Origin: JBFHIJ01 sp041596515
GTDB taxonomy: Bacteria > Bacteroidota > Ignavibacteria > Kapaibacteriales > UBA2268
Length of the DNA: 64,000 bases
NCBI GenBank assembly: GCA_041596515.1
Contig: JBFHIJ010000004.1
Coordinates: 62,001 to 126,000 of the forward strand
Direction: 5' to 3'
Below the pieces are notes generated by a model. The model worked only from the letters and a program-made list of their open reading frames with translations. It searched no databases and was not told the origin of the DNA. Below, one piece after another: positions 27,815 to 37,089 of the stretch; position 1 is the first letter of the stretch; every line of letters begins with the position of its first letter. Both the position numbers and the translations under genes were made by a program.

Positions 27815-28894
27815 AGAAATAATAATTTCATGTCTAAAATATTCGTTTTCGCGACAGTCTATACTGTCGCGTAAATTATTAATATTAATTATTTTTTTTA
27901 CTATTGCCAAGCCAAGTCCAAGACCTTGTTGCTCATTTTGTTTTCTGTTATATTGGATATTTCCAAGCTCTTTAACTAAATTTTTATCAAGTCCAACACC
28001 TTCATTAAATATGACAAGATGATAACCTGTATGATCTAATTCTAAAGAAACTTCAACTTTTTGTCCTGGATAAGAGAATTTAAAAGCATTATCAAGCAAT
28101 TCATTCAGTAAATGTTCTGTATGTTTATGATATATTGGTAAAGAAACTGATTCTATTTTGAGCTTCAAATCAGATTCTCTATTATATTGCTTAGCTAACT
28201 GTAAGGCTTGTTCATTAATAATAGAATCTGCATCATAAGTAACTTTGTCAATATTTTTTAAGATACTACTATCACCCATCTCTATTTTTTCTAATTCTAT
28301 GAATAGCTCAAACTTTTTACTTAAATTTTCTATTCTATTTGCTGAATCCAGTATCATACCAAAGAATTGTTGTATTTCCTCATCCGAAAAGCTTTGATAA
28401 CTTGACTGTAGGAGCTGAATAGTCATTTTAATACCGTTTAGTGGTGTTCTTAATTCATGAGGAATAATCACCGCTAAATCTTTTTTAAATTTATCTAAAA
28501 CTGCTTGAATAGGTTCTTTAATTTTTGAATGCTTGAATAACCTGGCTGTGATAGTATCAAATAATTGGTTGGGTGTAAAAGGTTTTGTAAGGAAATCGTC
28601 AGCACCTTGAACAATGGCATCAACTCTATCGTTATATTCAGATTTAGCACTTAAAAAGATAAAAGGAATGTCTGAAGTTAGTGAATTACTTCTCAGATTA
28701 TTTACGACCTCTATACCATTCATAATGGGCATCATAATGTCGCAGATAATTAGGTCAGGCAATAACTCTATAGCTTTTTCAACACCAACTTTTCCATTCT
28801 CAGCACCATAAACAATGTAATCTTCTGTTTCTAGAAGCTCAATTATGTTTTCAATAACTGCCTTTTCATCTTCAATAACTAATATTCTGTACAT
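27806..28894 (-). CDS. Receiver-first histidine kinase (REC-HisKA-HATPase)
   Basis: About 362 residues: N-terminal receiver domain (VIEDE at 7-10 acidic pocket, phospho-acceptor Asp52 in CDIMMP, Lys104 in TKPF), then a HisKA domain with His146 (IIPHELRTPLNG) and a HATPase domain (N box LLDNAFKFS, G box GLGLGLAIVKKI). It is soluble, with no membrane segment, so it takes input from another kinase through the receiver or senses a cytosolic cue. ATG 28894 is preferred; an in-frame ATG at 28927 would add 11 residues. The domain order is the same as two kinases at 55540 and 60988. Confidence 0.9.
   Translation of the reverse strand: MYRILVIEDEKAVIENIIELLETEDYIVYGAENGKVGVEKAIELLPDLIICDIMMPIMNGIEVVNNLRSNSLTSDIPFIFLSAKSEYNDRVDAIVQGADDFLTKPFTPNQLFDTITARLFKHSKIKEPIQAVLDKFKKDLAVIIPHELRTPLNGIKMTIQLLQSSYQSFSDEEIQQFFGMILDSANRIENLSKKFELFIELEKIEMGDSSILKNIDKVTYDADSIINEQALQLAKQYNRESDLKLKIESVSLPIYHKHTEHLLNELLDNAFKFSYPGQKVEVSLELDHTGYHLVIFNEGVGLDKNLVKELGNIQYNRKQNEQQGLGLGLAIVKKIININNLRDSIDCRENEYFRHEIIISLK
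27850..27871 (+). terminator. Hairpin, possible terminator of the FAD oxidase gene inside the opposing kinase gene
   Basis: Perfect 9-bp GC-rich stem CGCGACAGT/ACTGTCGCG with a CTAT loop, 36 bases past the plus-strand stop and within the last codons of the minus-strand kinase. A T-rich stretch follows only about 15 bases later, so termination efficiency is uncertain. Confidence 0.45.
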
Positions 28895-28952
28895 TAAAGC
28901 CAATCCATAATATTCTTTATAATACATAATAGAAGTATAACAATAATTATTA

Positions 28953-31670
28953 TTATCTATATATAGGATAATTTCTTTTTTCTAACATTAAATCTTTTAA
29001 TTGAGATGCATTGGCTGAGAATTTCAAATAAAATCCTCTGTTAAATCCAAGAGGTATCCATTGAAAATATAGGTTCCAGCAATGAATAGTTTTATTGAAG
29101 GTAAGAGTTGGTACATTCAAGTTCATTTTTACGAAATCATACCCTCCGGATAAAGTAACTTTCCAAGAATTAGTCAAATCAAAATTGAAAGATGCATTTA
29201 AATAGCATTTACTGAGTTTATCTTCCAGTAAGTTGTTATTATACTGCACTTGGAAATTGAGAGTTGTAGAAAATGGAACACTAAATTGAGAGTAGCCAGG
29301 GCTAGAGTCTCCAAATAAATCAACATCAGTAATTTCATGCTTCTGCCGTTTTGAGAACCGTGAGTTGTAGTTTACCTTTTCAGTATCAGCTGTGGCTGTA
29401 TCTTCCTCTACTTCATCAGGATTATCAAATATTCCTCTTTCCGTTCGTTTACTTCCACTATTAGAAAAAGAAAAATTCGTACTTAAAGAAAGAGAAGCCT
29501 GATTTAATCTAAGAGGAAATTTGTTATTATCCCACAAATAGCTATTTCTTGCAGATAATGAATAGCTACCTTCCATAGTCTCATAAGGGCTAAAAGAGGC
29601 ACTACCATTCAAAGATATTTTTTTATCGCCAAACTTGATAGCGTCTGAATTATATGACATAGATATATCACTTAGTCCCATGGAATCTTTTGCAAAATCA
29701 TAAGAGAAATTTGTACTCAAGCGTAGTAGCTGTATATTCAAATCATCTAAAGTATCTCCCTGTGCAATTTTCATCTCAAAAGTGTGATTATCACTATATC
29801 TAAGAGACTTTGATAATCTCGATGATGCTAATCCTCCGTCTGCAAGATATTTTGAATAAATTACTTCTTTGTCTGTTTTATAATTATAATATCGACCAAA
29901 AGAATTGGTATTTGAAGATTGATCAGGAGTGTATGAAAAAGACAGACTTGGCTCGTAGGTATGCCTAAATGCCTTTGCACCTAACCAATTAGGGTCGATA
30001 ATAAATAAAAATGGATTTTGCTTATCTACTATTCCAAATAGTTTAGTTTTTGCAGATAGTGACATTGAATAGCGGTAATCTGTAAAAAAGCCCTTTTTAT
30101 ACGTTTGAGTAATTGAAGAATCAGTTGGATTCATCTCTTGTGATACTTGCCTTAAGTAATTATTCGCAGAAAAAGAAAGGCTTGGAGTTAGTGTAAAGTG
30201 TCCTAATTTTGGATTAATTGAGATACTTGGTCTATGCTCTATAACTTTTTTATATTTAAAACTAGTATCATTTGGTATGCTGTCAACAGTAGATAAATCT
30301 ATGTTTCTATTATCCCAATACCTTGCATTTGCAGTATATCTAAGAGATAGCCCTTCAAGAAATCCAGGCAGTTTGGGGAGTATGTTATTAGCATTATAGG
30401 ATAAAGGTATATTTTGAGTATAAGACCCGGTTACAATATTAAAATCTCGAGTGTAAGATGCAGAAAATCTATGTCCATTATCAAATGTTTTACTATATGA
30501 AGCAGATGATTTCATTTCTTGTTGTACACGTTGGTTTATGTTTGTAGAAGTTAAAGTGTTAAAGCCGGTAGAAGCGAAATTCAAGTTAAATGTTGCATAT
30601 TCCGTAGGGTTAAAGGTGTGCTTATGATTGAATATTATCTCGTAAGCAGTACTATACTCATCATTTGAGTTTTTGACTCTACCATAAGACAAGTTCATTT
30701 TACCATTGAATCTATCAGTAAGCACCCAGCGAGTTTCATTCATAAACATGTAACCTGCTCTTGAATATAAGTTGGCAGTCAACTTTGTATCCCAATAATC
30801 TGAGGCAGCCCAGTAATAACCTAACTCTTCAAAGACAACACCTCTCTGTTTGGAAAAGAAAAAAGAAGGAATTATTATACCTGATTTTCTTCCTGACTGA
30901 GAAGGAAAAAACAATCCAAAAGGTATAGGTAAAATAGGCATATCTTCAACATAAATCACAACATCTTCTAATAGTATTCTGTCATTAGGTATGATTTTCA
31001 TCTTGCCGGAGGCAAAATGGAAGTGAGGCATAGGGTTATCACAAGTAGTATACATCCCATCCTGTACATACATACAATTATCTGATACTTTTTTTATTTT
31101 ACTTCCGAAGTAAAATCCTTCTTCCATCTCTGTTTCGCCTTCGCTAATCGTACCTCTTTTCGTTTTAAAGTTGAAATTAATTTTCTTACCGGTAAATTCT
31201 TCACCATTATCATTAAATTTGGGAATCCCTGTGATATTGCCTATGCTATCAATCAAAGGTGTTGCTAATAACTTATAATCATCTAAATATAGTTCAATTA
31301 TCTCAGCTTCTAATTTTTGATTGCCATAATCTAATGTAGAGTTACCTTTTATACGTAGACGCTTACTTGGAAAGTTAAAAATGACTGAGTCACGTCCGTA
31401 ATAAGTAACATTGGTATCTAAAGAAGAGTTGTTCGTAGGTATTCTTTTGATATTCAATGTAGTATCTTGCACTGCAAGACTATCTATTTCAATATTTTGC
31501 AAGGAGTCAATACTTGATATTGAAAAGGTCGAATCCGGCTTATTTACTAAAAGGCTATCATTTAATATAGATTTTATTTGATTTTGAGATGCTGAATCGG
31601 TGGCAGCTACTACAAAAACAAAAACTATAATAAACAATATGTGTAAGTATTGAATCGCCTTCTTAGTCAT
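28953..31670 (-). CDS. lptD: LptD-like LPS-assembly outer-membrane protein
   Basis: 905 residues with a signal peptide. It has a periplasmic OstA/LptA-like beta-jellyroll (about 90-215, with LRIKGNSTLDYGNQKLEAE and a GTISEGETEMEEG segment), then a large C-terminal beta-barrel. The junction contains MPILPIPFGLFFP and GRKSGIIIPSFFFS, the classic LptD transition motif, and a short cysteine stretch CMYVQDGMYTTCD near 200. It inserts lipopolysaccharide into the outer leaflet, so this organism very probably makes LPS or a similar glycolipid. LptE and the LptABC genes are not in the window. A TATTTTTG -7 element lies upstream. Confidence 0.88.
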   Translation of the reverse strand: MTKKAIQYLHILFIIVFVFVVAATDSASQNQIKSILNDSLLVNKPDSTFSISSIDSLQNIEIDSLAVQDTTLNIKRIPTNNSSLDTNVTYYGRDSVIFNFPSKRLRIKGNSTLDYGNQKLEAEIIELYLDDYKLLATPLIDSIGNITGIPKFNDNGEEFTGKKINFNFKTKRGTISEGETEMEEGFYFGSKIKKVSDNCMYVQDGMYTTCDNPMPHFHFASGKMKIIPNDRILLEDVVIYVEDMPILPIPFGLFFPSQSGRKSGIIIPSFFFSKQRGVVFEELGYYWAASDYWDTKLTANLYSRAGYMFMNETRWVLTDRFNGKMNLSYGRVKNSNDEYSTAYEIIFNHKHTFNPTEYATFNLNFASTGFNTLTSTNINQRVQQEMKSSASYSKTFDNGHRFSASYTRDFNIVTGSYTQNIPLSYNANNILPKLPGFLEGLSLRYTANARYWDNRNIDLSTVDSIPNDTSFKYKKVIEHRPSISINPKLGHFTLTPSLSFSANNYLRQVSQEMNPTDSSITQTYKKGFFTDYRYSMSLSAKTKLFGIVDKQNPFLFIIDPNWLGAKAFRHTYEPSLSFSYTPDQSSNTNSFGRYYNYKTDKEVIYSKYLADGGLASSRLSKSLRYSDNHTFEMKIAQGDTLDDLNIQLLRLSTNFSYDFAKDSMGLSDISMSYNSDAIKFGDKKISLNGSASFSPYETMEGSYSLSARNSYLWDNNKFPLRLNQASLSLSTNFSFSNSGSKRTERGIFDNPDEVEEDTATADTEKVNYNSRFSKRQKHEITDVDLFGDSSPGYSQFSVPFSTTLNFQVQYNNNLLEDKLSKCYLNASFNFDLTNSWKVTLSGGYDFVKMNLNVPTLTFNKTIHCWNLYFQWIPLGFNRGFYLKFSANASQLKDLMLEKRNYPIYR

Positions 31671-31698
31671 AAGTTTGAGTTCTAAATTATCTAATCTA

Positions 31699-31706
31699 CA
31701 AAAATA
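31699..31706 (-). promoter_or_regulatory. Candidate -7 element of lptD (TATTTTTG)
   Basis: Exact TAnnTTTG match on the minus strand, about 29 bases upstream of the lptD ATG. No convincing -33 TTG. Confidence 0.3.
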
Positions 31707-31875
31707 CAGATATTTTACTAATTTAATGGAAATATATGTGATTTGTTATACGCATTATAATTTGCTTTGTTATAGAACTCACTGATAATTGAGACATAGA
31801 ATCCTTTTCTAAAGGAAATTTGTTTTTGGTCGATACTATTATAGTTGAATAATAAGTACTAGAATATGAGTTAAT

Positions 31876-34800
31876 GTGTACAGAGTCTTTTTATATATAA
31901 TCTTGCTTGTAATCACTTATTCCTATACTTTAGCCTTTCAAGAGAACAAAGGTCAGTGGGATAGTAGTGTGTTATTTATGCACAAAACTGCCGATGCAAA
32001 TTATTGGATTTGCAAAGATAAAATAGTTTATGACTCATATACTATTATCAAAGATATGGAGGATAGCCTCGAAATATCAGGTTTTTCTTCTTTTGTATCA
32101 TTTTCCAATTATAATCCAAATTATTTAGTAAGTATGTCATTGGATAGATATAGTAATATAATTGGGAAGGTAAAATACGATACTGTTACTTTTAAAAACT
32201 ATTACAACAATATTGATTTGAGAATCTTTGAAAAATCAGGAAATTTAAGATTTGATTTTATATGCAAACTTAATGCAAACCCAAGCGATATTGAACTAAA
32301 TTTACCGGAAAATTCAATTGATATAATTGAAAATTCAACGGCTATCTTTAAAGCTCAACAGTCTAAATACCATTTAGTGATAGACTCACTCAAAGCTTAT
32401 ACAGAATCATTTAAACCAATAGACTCATATTTCTACAAAGAGGATAATAAACTAAAAATAGGTCTTAATAAAGTACCAAAAGAACCTTATACTATAGATC
32501 CTATAATATTTTCTACTTTCCTTGGAGGCTCTTCATACGAATATGCTAGAGATGTAACAGTTTATCATGACTATATTTATACTGTTGGATATTCTAATTC
32601 CAAAGATTTTCCGACTCACGTAGGGGCTTATTCTGAAGTTTTATCAGAAAGTGAGGCAGGAGATATAGATATAGTTATTTCTAAATTCAATAAGAATGGG
32701 GATAGCTTGTTATCAAGTACCTATTTTGGATCTTATTTTAACGACTACGCAGAGAGTATCTGTATGGATTCACTCGGTAACGTATACTTAACCGGATATT
32801 TTGAATCTAATTCCACATTCCCATATATGCAAGGTACAATAGATACACTGTTAAATGCAGGATTTGAAGGCTATGTAGCTTGTTTCGATTCTAATTTAAA
32901 TACCCTTAAGCACTGTACCTTAATCAGTGGTGAGTCAGATGATTTTCCTCAAAAAGTTAAATATAATAATAAAGATAAAACATTGATAGTAGCTGGGTAT
33001 ACTTATTCAAAATCAGAATTCCCAAAATCAGACACAAAACATTTTAGTAAAATATCAAAAAAATCAGATGCATTTTTACTAATTATGGACACTAATCTGA
33101 ATACCCTAAAATCAAGTGCTATATGGGGTGGGGAAGATGATGACTTTTGCCATGATTTCATTTGTACTAATAATCTATTAACAACTATCGGATATTCTTT
33201 GTCCAACGATTATCCGATAGTTAACTCACCTGATACTATAACTAATACAGACTCTCTATATGGAGATGCATTTATTAGTCAAATAAATTTTAATACGTTA
33301 GCATTTTCTAAATCTTTACTATTAAGTGGATTAAAAAAAGACATAGCATATTCAATTTCTTCTTTGAGCGATTCCGTTTTTTCTATAGCCGGCTATACCG
33401 AATCCATTGATTTTCCCGTTACAGACAATTCTTTTGATACATTGTATAGCAATGGGATAAGCCTCTCTAAGGGGGATGCATTTGTTGGTAAATTTGACAT
33501 AGAACTAAATCCTATTTACATCACTTTCTTTGGTGGTGCAGAGACAGATAGGGCATTTGATTGCGGACATGATAGCAAAGGGAATACTTATATAGTCGGT
33601 TCTACTTACTCTGTTGATTTGCCAATTAAAGGGCCATATTTATTAAATTCTTTTGCAGATACTAGTGGTAACTCGGATGCATATATAGCAAAAATTAGTA
33701 GTGATGGTTCTAATCTGCTATATTCTACATTTTTAGGTGGATCAAAAATAGATATAGCTAAGACATTATTTGTACAAGATGATGACTACCTGATTGTTGC
33801 AGGTTGGACTTCTTCTACTGATTTTCCTATCACCGAGCTTGCATATGACACTTTGCATAACAATAACAACATGGCTGATATTTTTCTGTTAAAGACTCTA
33901 CCATCTAGAATAGAGTTTGATATAGGGAATTTGATTTTCCTTTGTGAGATAGATACCCTAAGTATTCACGCTGAGTTGTATGACTTTGATATTGTAGATT
34001 CAATGTGGTGGACCCCGAATTATAACATCACGGAGACAAATAGTTTAGATACTAAAATATTTCCGGATTCAAGTATAACATATACTTTATATGTCAGAGA
34101 TATTATAGGGTTTGTTGATTCAGCATCAATAGATATAAATATTATAGAATTTCCGGAAAAATCTATTACAGGTATGAATAAAGTAAAACCGAATATTGAA
34201 TATGAATATTCAGTTTCTCAAAAAGACTTTATCATATATAATTGGGAAATCAATGCCGGAGAAATTATTAGCAAACGAGATTCTAACTCAATCTTAGTAA
34301 AATGGGATAATCCAAACGAAGGTTATTTAGCACTTACTTATAATACTGATTATGGATGTATAGATTCTACTGATATATATTATGTTAGTTATGATACTGT
34401 AGTGAAACCAACTATAAAACCATTGACTAAAACCAGAGTATGCAAAGGTCAGCCTGTAATATTTGATGCCGGAGCTGGTTATAAAGCTTATCAGTGGTCT
34501 ACAGGTGCAACATCCAGATATGATACAGTATTCTCTGCAGGACTCTACTGGGCAGTACTTAAGGATAATAGTGAACAAATACTTTTTACAGATACGGTAT
34601 TTGTTATCTTATTACCTTTACCACAAATTCCTTCTGTATTAGTCAATGGAGATGAATTGAAGTCTTCTGAAGAAGATTTGATATATCAATGGTACTTAAA
34701 CGGGATTGCAATAGAAAATGCACAGTCACTTACGTATTATGCTAAAGAATCGGGTTTTTATCAAGTAGAGTTGACAAATAAAAATAACTGTACTAATATA

Positions 34801-35067
34801 TCTGATTCTCTTTATGTAACTGTAACAGGTTTGCAAGAAGAGGAAAGAAGTATAGATATAATCCAAATCGATGATTATATAGAAATTGCATCTCCATTCT
34901 ATTGCACATACAGCATCTATGATATTTTAGGTCATATTATATTTTATGGAGATAATTCTAAATCAAAATATTATGATCTAAAGATTTTGCCTGCAGGAAT
35001 ATATTTTATACAAGTGTATTCTGAGCATTTAAATCAAATGCATATCACAAAAATTGTAAACAATTAA
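31876..35067 (+). CDS. Secreted SBBP-repeat protein with T9SS sorting domain
   Basis: 1063 residues. The start appears to be GTG (31876), followed by a signal peptide and the DUF7948-type beginning FQENKGQWDSSV. At least four SBBP-type repeats follow (about 210-660), each 'FLGGS.YE.A...' plus 'GNVYLTGY/IVAGWT'. A PKD-like segment (about 765-840, YNWEINAGEI), Ig-like segments, and a C-terminal sorting domain (SIYDILGHI, LPAGIYFIQVY) complete it. It should be exported by T9SS. It is probably an adhesin or surface-layer propeller; no enzymatic motif is seen. No ribosome site is obvious, which lowers confidence in the exact start only. Confidence 0.8.
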   Translation: MYRVFLYIILLVITYSYTLAFQENKGQWDSSVLFMHKTADANYWICKDKIVYDSYTIIKDMEDSLEISGFSSFVSFSNYNPNYLVSMSLDRYSNIIGKVKYDTVTFKNYYNNIDLRIFEKSGNLRFDFICKLNANPSDIELNLPENSIDIIENSTAIFKAQQSKYHLVIDSLKAYTESFKPIDSYFYKEDNKLKIGLNKVPKEPYTIDPIIFSTFLGGSSYEYARDVTVYHDYIYTVGYSNSKDFPTHVGAYSEVLSESEAGDIDIVISKFNKNGDSLLSSTYFGSYFNDYAESICMDSLGNVYLTGYFESNSTFPYMQGTIDTLLNAGFEGYVACFDSNLNTLKHCTLISGESDDFPQKVKYNNKDKTLIVAGYTYSKSEFPKSDTKHFSKISKKSDAFLLIMDTNLNTLKSSAIWGGEDDDFCHDFICTNNLLTTIGYSLSNDYPIVNSPDTITNTDSLYGDAFISQINFNTLAFSKSLLLSGLKKDIAYSISSLSDSVFSIAGYTESIDFPVTDNSFDTLYSNGISLSKGDAFVGKFDIELNPIYITFFGGAETDRAFDCGHDSKGNTYIVGSTYSVDLPIKGPYLLNSFADTSGNSDAYIAKISSDGSNLLYSTFLGGSKIDIAKTLFVQDDDYLIVAGWTSSTDFPITELAYDTLHNNNNMADIFLLKTLPSRIEFDIGNLIFLCEIDTLSIHAELYDFDIVDSMWWTPNYNITETNSLDTKIFPDSSITYTLYVRDIIGFVDSASIDINIIEFPEKSITGMNKVKPNIEYEYSVSQKDFIIYNWEINAGEIISKRDSNSILVKWDNPNEGYLALTYNTDYGCIDSTDIYYVSYDTVVKPTIKPLTKTRVCKGQPVIFDAGAGYKAYQWSTGATSRYDTVFSAGLYWAVLKDNSEQILFTDTVFVILLPLPQIPSVLVNGDELKSSEEDLIYQWYLNGIAIENAQSLTYYAKESGFYQVELTNKNNCTNISDSLYVTVTGLQEEERSIDIIQIDDYIEIASPFYCTYSIYDILGHIIFYGDNSKSKYYDLKILPAGIYFIQVYSEHLNQMHITKIVNN

Positions 35068-35129
35068 AAATATACATATCATTTAGTCGTTTTTCAGGTA
35101 TATTAAAGTATAAATAGTGAGATGTCATT

Positions 35130-35369
35130 ATGCCTGAATTAAAACCGCTTATGACCAAGCCAATAAAAGCTAATCCGCCTCTTGGAAAAAATTGGTGGTG
35201 TACATGTGGACAATCTGAAAATCAGCCTTATTGTGATGGGAAACACAAAAACCATCCTGGCTATTCACCACTAATGTTTGATATCATAGAAGAAAAAGAA
35301 GTATGGCTATGCACTTGCAAAAAGACTGCAAAAGCACCATACTGCGATGGTGCACATAAGAAACTATAA
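35130..35369 (+). CDS. Double CDGSH iron-sulfur protein
   Basis: A 79-residue protein made of two CDGSH zinc-finger-like units: CTCGQSENQPYCDGKHK (about 28-44) and CTCKKTAKAPYCDGAHK (about 62-78). Each has the three Cys plus one His ligand set that holds a redox-active 2Fe-2S cluster. The small cytosolic double-CDGSH proteins are linked to redox or iron-sulfur homeostasis, mechanism unknown. It stands alone, convergent with the thioredoxin-like gene, with a shared hairpin at 35373-35395. Confidence 0.93.
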   Translation: MPELKPLMTKPIKANPPLGKNWWCTCGQSENQPYCDGKHKNHPGYSPLMFDIIEEKEVWLCTCKKTAKAPYCDGAHKKL

Positions 35370-35372
35370 AAA

Positions 35373-35395
35373 AGGACCGTGGTTGACACGGTCTT
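35373..35395 (-). terminator. Terminator between convergent CDGSH and thioredoxin-like genes
   Basis: A perfect 7-bp stem GACCGTG/CACGGTC (35375-35381 with 35387-35393), extended by weak pairs. On the minus strand it is followed by CCTTTTTTAT, on the plus strand only by a weaker T tail. Confidence 0.65.
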
Positions 35396-35398
35396 AGT

Positions 35399-35953
35399 TT
35401 ATTTCCATTTTATTCCACATCCAACACTCGGTATCTGAGTCTTAGAAATAGATCTGCCTTTAATAATAGCTTGTAAAACATCATTCAATGTGGCACCGGT
35501 TGCATAAGTGTCATTATTTGGTCTTGAATCATCAAACTGCCCCCTGTATACTAATTCCAGATTTTTATCAAAGACAAATATATCAGGAGTACATGCAGCG
35601 TCATAAGCCTTTGCAACTGTTTGTGATTCATCATATAGATATGGAAATCTATATCCCATATTTTTTGCTACTGCAACCATATTTTGAGTAGAATCTTCTG
35701 GGTATTTATTTGCATCATTAGAATTAATTGCTATAAAACTCACATCAGAATCTAAATATTGGTTAGTAAGTTTAACAAGGGCTTTATTAATATTTTTAAC
35801 ATAAGGGCAGTGATTACAGATAAATAAAATCACAGTAGCTTTTGTTCCTTTTAGCTCTTCCAAACTTTGGGATGTATTAGTACGTGGGTTGAATAATGTA
35901 AATTCGGGAGCTTTGAATCCTAAATCTATCATTTTTGAAGGTGTTTCAGACAT
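35399..35953 (-). CDS. Thioredoxin-fold protein (AhpC/TSA-like, CxxC)
   Basis: 184 residues, thioredoxin fold with a CNHC active site (Cys46, Cys49) within FICNHCPYV. The LEELKGTKATVILF lead-in is typical of peroxiredoxin/TlpA-like proteins, and a cis-proline analogue occurs in AACTPDIFVF. No signal peptide is apparent, so it is probably cytosolic. Members of this 'thioredoxin family protein' group act as thiol reductases or peroxidase-like proteins; substrate unknown. AAGGAG lies 8 bases upstream of the ATG, one of the clearest ribosome sites in the window. Confidence 0.88.
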   Translation of the reverse strand: MSETPSKMIDLGFKAPEFTLFNPRTNTSQSLEELKGTKATVILFICNHCPYVKNINKALVKLTNQYLDSDVSFIAINSNDANKYPEDSTQNMVAVAKNMGYRFPYLYDESQTVAKAYDAACTPDIFVFDKNLELVYRGQFDDSRPNNDTYATGATLNDVLQAIIKGRSISKTQIPSVGCGIKWK

Positions 35954-35972
35954 GACATTTCTCCTTAAATAA

Positions 35973-36821
35973 TTATAAACGATACGTCTTTTTATAGAAG
36001 AGTGAGTTTAAGTAAGGGGATTTATTATATTGAGCAACGATATAAAGTATTAGCATCAAAAAGAATGTTGTAATAATTGAACTCTCAATTCCGAACTTAC
36101 TAATTATACACGTATCATATATATAATTATTAACCGTATTTGCAACATTATAGTAATTTAATCCAATATCATTACCACTTATTGCAGAATCTAAGAAGAA
36201 CTGTTGCCCTAAGTTCCAGAGGAAGTGAAAGACAGTAGTAAAAATGATATTTTGGGTCTTTAAATATAATATCGCCAAAAAAGAGCCTGCAAGAAAGATA
36301 TTCAAACTTGCTAAGAAAGAAATTTCAGGGTTAAAGATATGAGAAATACTAAATATCAAAGAAGAAATAAATACTAATAGGGGAGTATTGTACTTTCCTG
36401 ATAGATATTGTAGTAAAAAGCCTCTGAAAATAAGTTCTTCAAATAGTGCTAATTTGAAAATTAATAAAGACATACTGAGATAATAACCATCAAAAGCAAA
36501 ATTCGGATTTTTTAAAATGGCACTTCCGCAAAGATACATAAAGGCAAGAACTGCTACGAAAAATATAATGGGAGAAATCACAAGAAATATGTTTCTATTA
36601 AAAGTAAACCAATCAAAATTGAGTATATACTTTAACGGCTTTCGTTTATATAGAAAAATGTTGCTAATTAACCATGCCATTAGCAAAGAGTAGGAAACAT
36701 TAGTAAAGATGGAATCTGATACTTCAAGCAAAAGGGTTAAATAATAAAAAACTAAGGCTAACCCGGAATATAGAGTTAGCCCTTTGAAGGTATCATAAAG
36801 ATTGTTAATATTAATCTTCAT
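35973..36821 (-). CDS. CPBP family intramembrane glutamic endopeptidase
   Basis: 282 residues, about eight hydrophobic segments. All three CPBP/Abi signature motifs are present: EELIFR (E128, E129, R133), FSISH (F157, H161) and HFLWN (H199, N203). These Rce1-type proteases cleave substrates inside the membrane, for example in protein maturation or bacteriocin immunity; the substrate is unknown. The start overlaps the stop of the upstream HicB-like gene by 11 bases, which implies coupled translation. Confidence 0.9.
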   Translation of the reverse strand: MKININNLYDTFKGLTLYSGLALVFYYLTLLLEVSDSIFTNVSYSLLMAWLISNIFLYKRKPLKYILNFDWFTFNRNIFLVISPIIFFVAVLAFMYLCGSAILKNPNFAFDGYYLSMSLLIFKLALFEELIFRGFLLQYLSGKYNTPLLVFISSLIFSISHIFNPEISFLASLNIFLAGSFLAILYLKTQNIIFTTVFHFLWNLGQQFFLDSAISGNDIGLNYYNVANTVNNYIYDTCIISKFGIESSIITTFFLMLILYIVAQYNKSPYLNSLFYKKTYRL

Positions 36822-37005
36822 TGCCTAATTTTGAGATATGTTCTTCAATATAAGCTTTCATTTTATCTTCTACTTCTTCGTGTTCTGCTCCTGTAAGCAT
36901 AAAATTTAGTTGTGGGCAGTAAGAAGCGTATTCAGATTCAGCACGTCTACGAATTAATATTTCGTAATCAAATGTGTTTTTGCTTTTAGAGATTTCAAAA
37001 CTCAT
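36811..37005 (-). CDS. Small HicB-like protein
   Basis: 64 residues. An N-terminal strand pair (YEILIRRRAES / YASYCPQLNFMLTGA) and a helix (EEVEDKMKAYIEEHISKL) recall the partial RNase-H-like fold of HicB antitoxin/UPF0150 proteins. There is no HicA toxin next to it and no DNA-binding tail, so toxin-antitoxin function is doubtful. It may be a lone domain. AAGGAAC upstream of ATG supports the start. It overlaps the CPBP protease gene by 11 bases. Confidence 0.5.
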   Translation of the reverse strand: MSFEISKSKNTFDYEILIRRRAESEYASYCPQLNFMLTGAEHEEVEDKMKAYIEEHISKLGNED

Positions 37006-37089
37006 TTTAGTTCCTTATATTTTGTTTTTTGGAATATGCAAAATAGACTACTAAAAGTCAAAATAATTTTCTTTTGCAATAGGTAAAAA

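Noticed and set aside
36811..37005. Toxin-antitoxin module with HicB
   Set aside because: No HicA-like toxin gene is adjacent on either strand, so only a lone HicB-like domain is reported.
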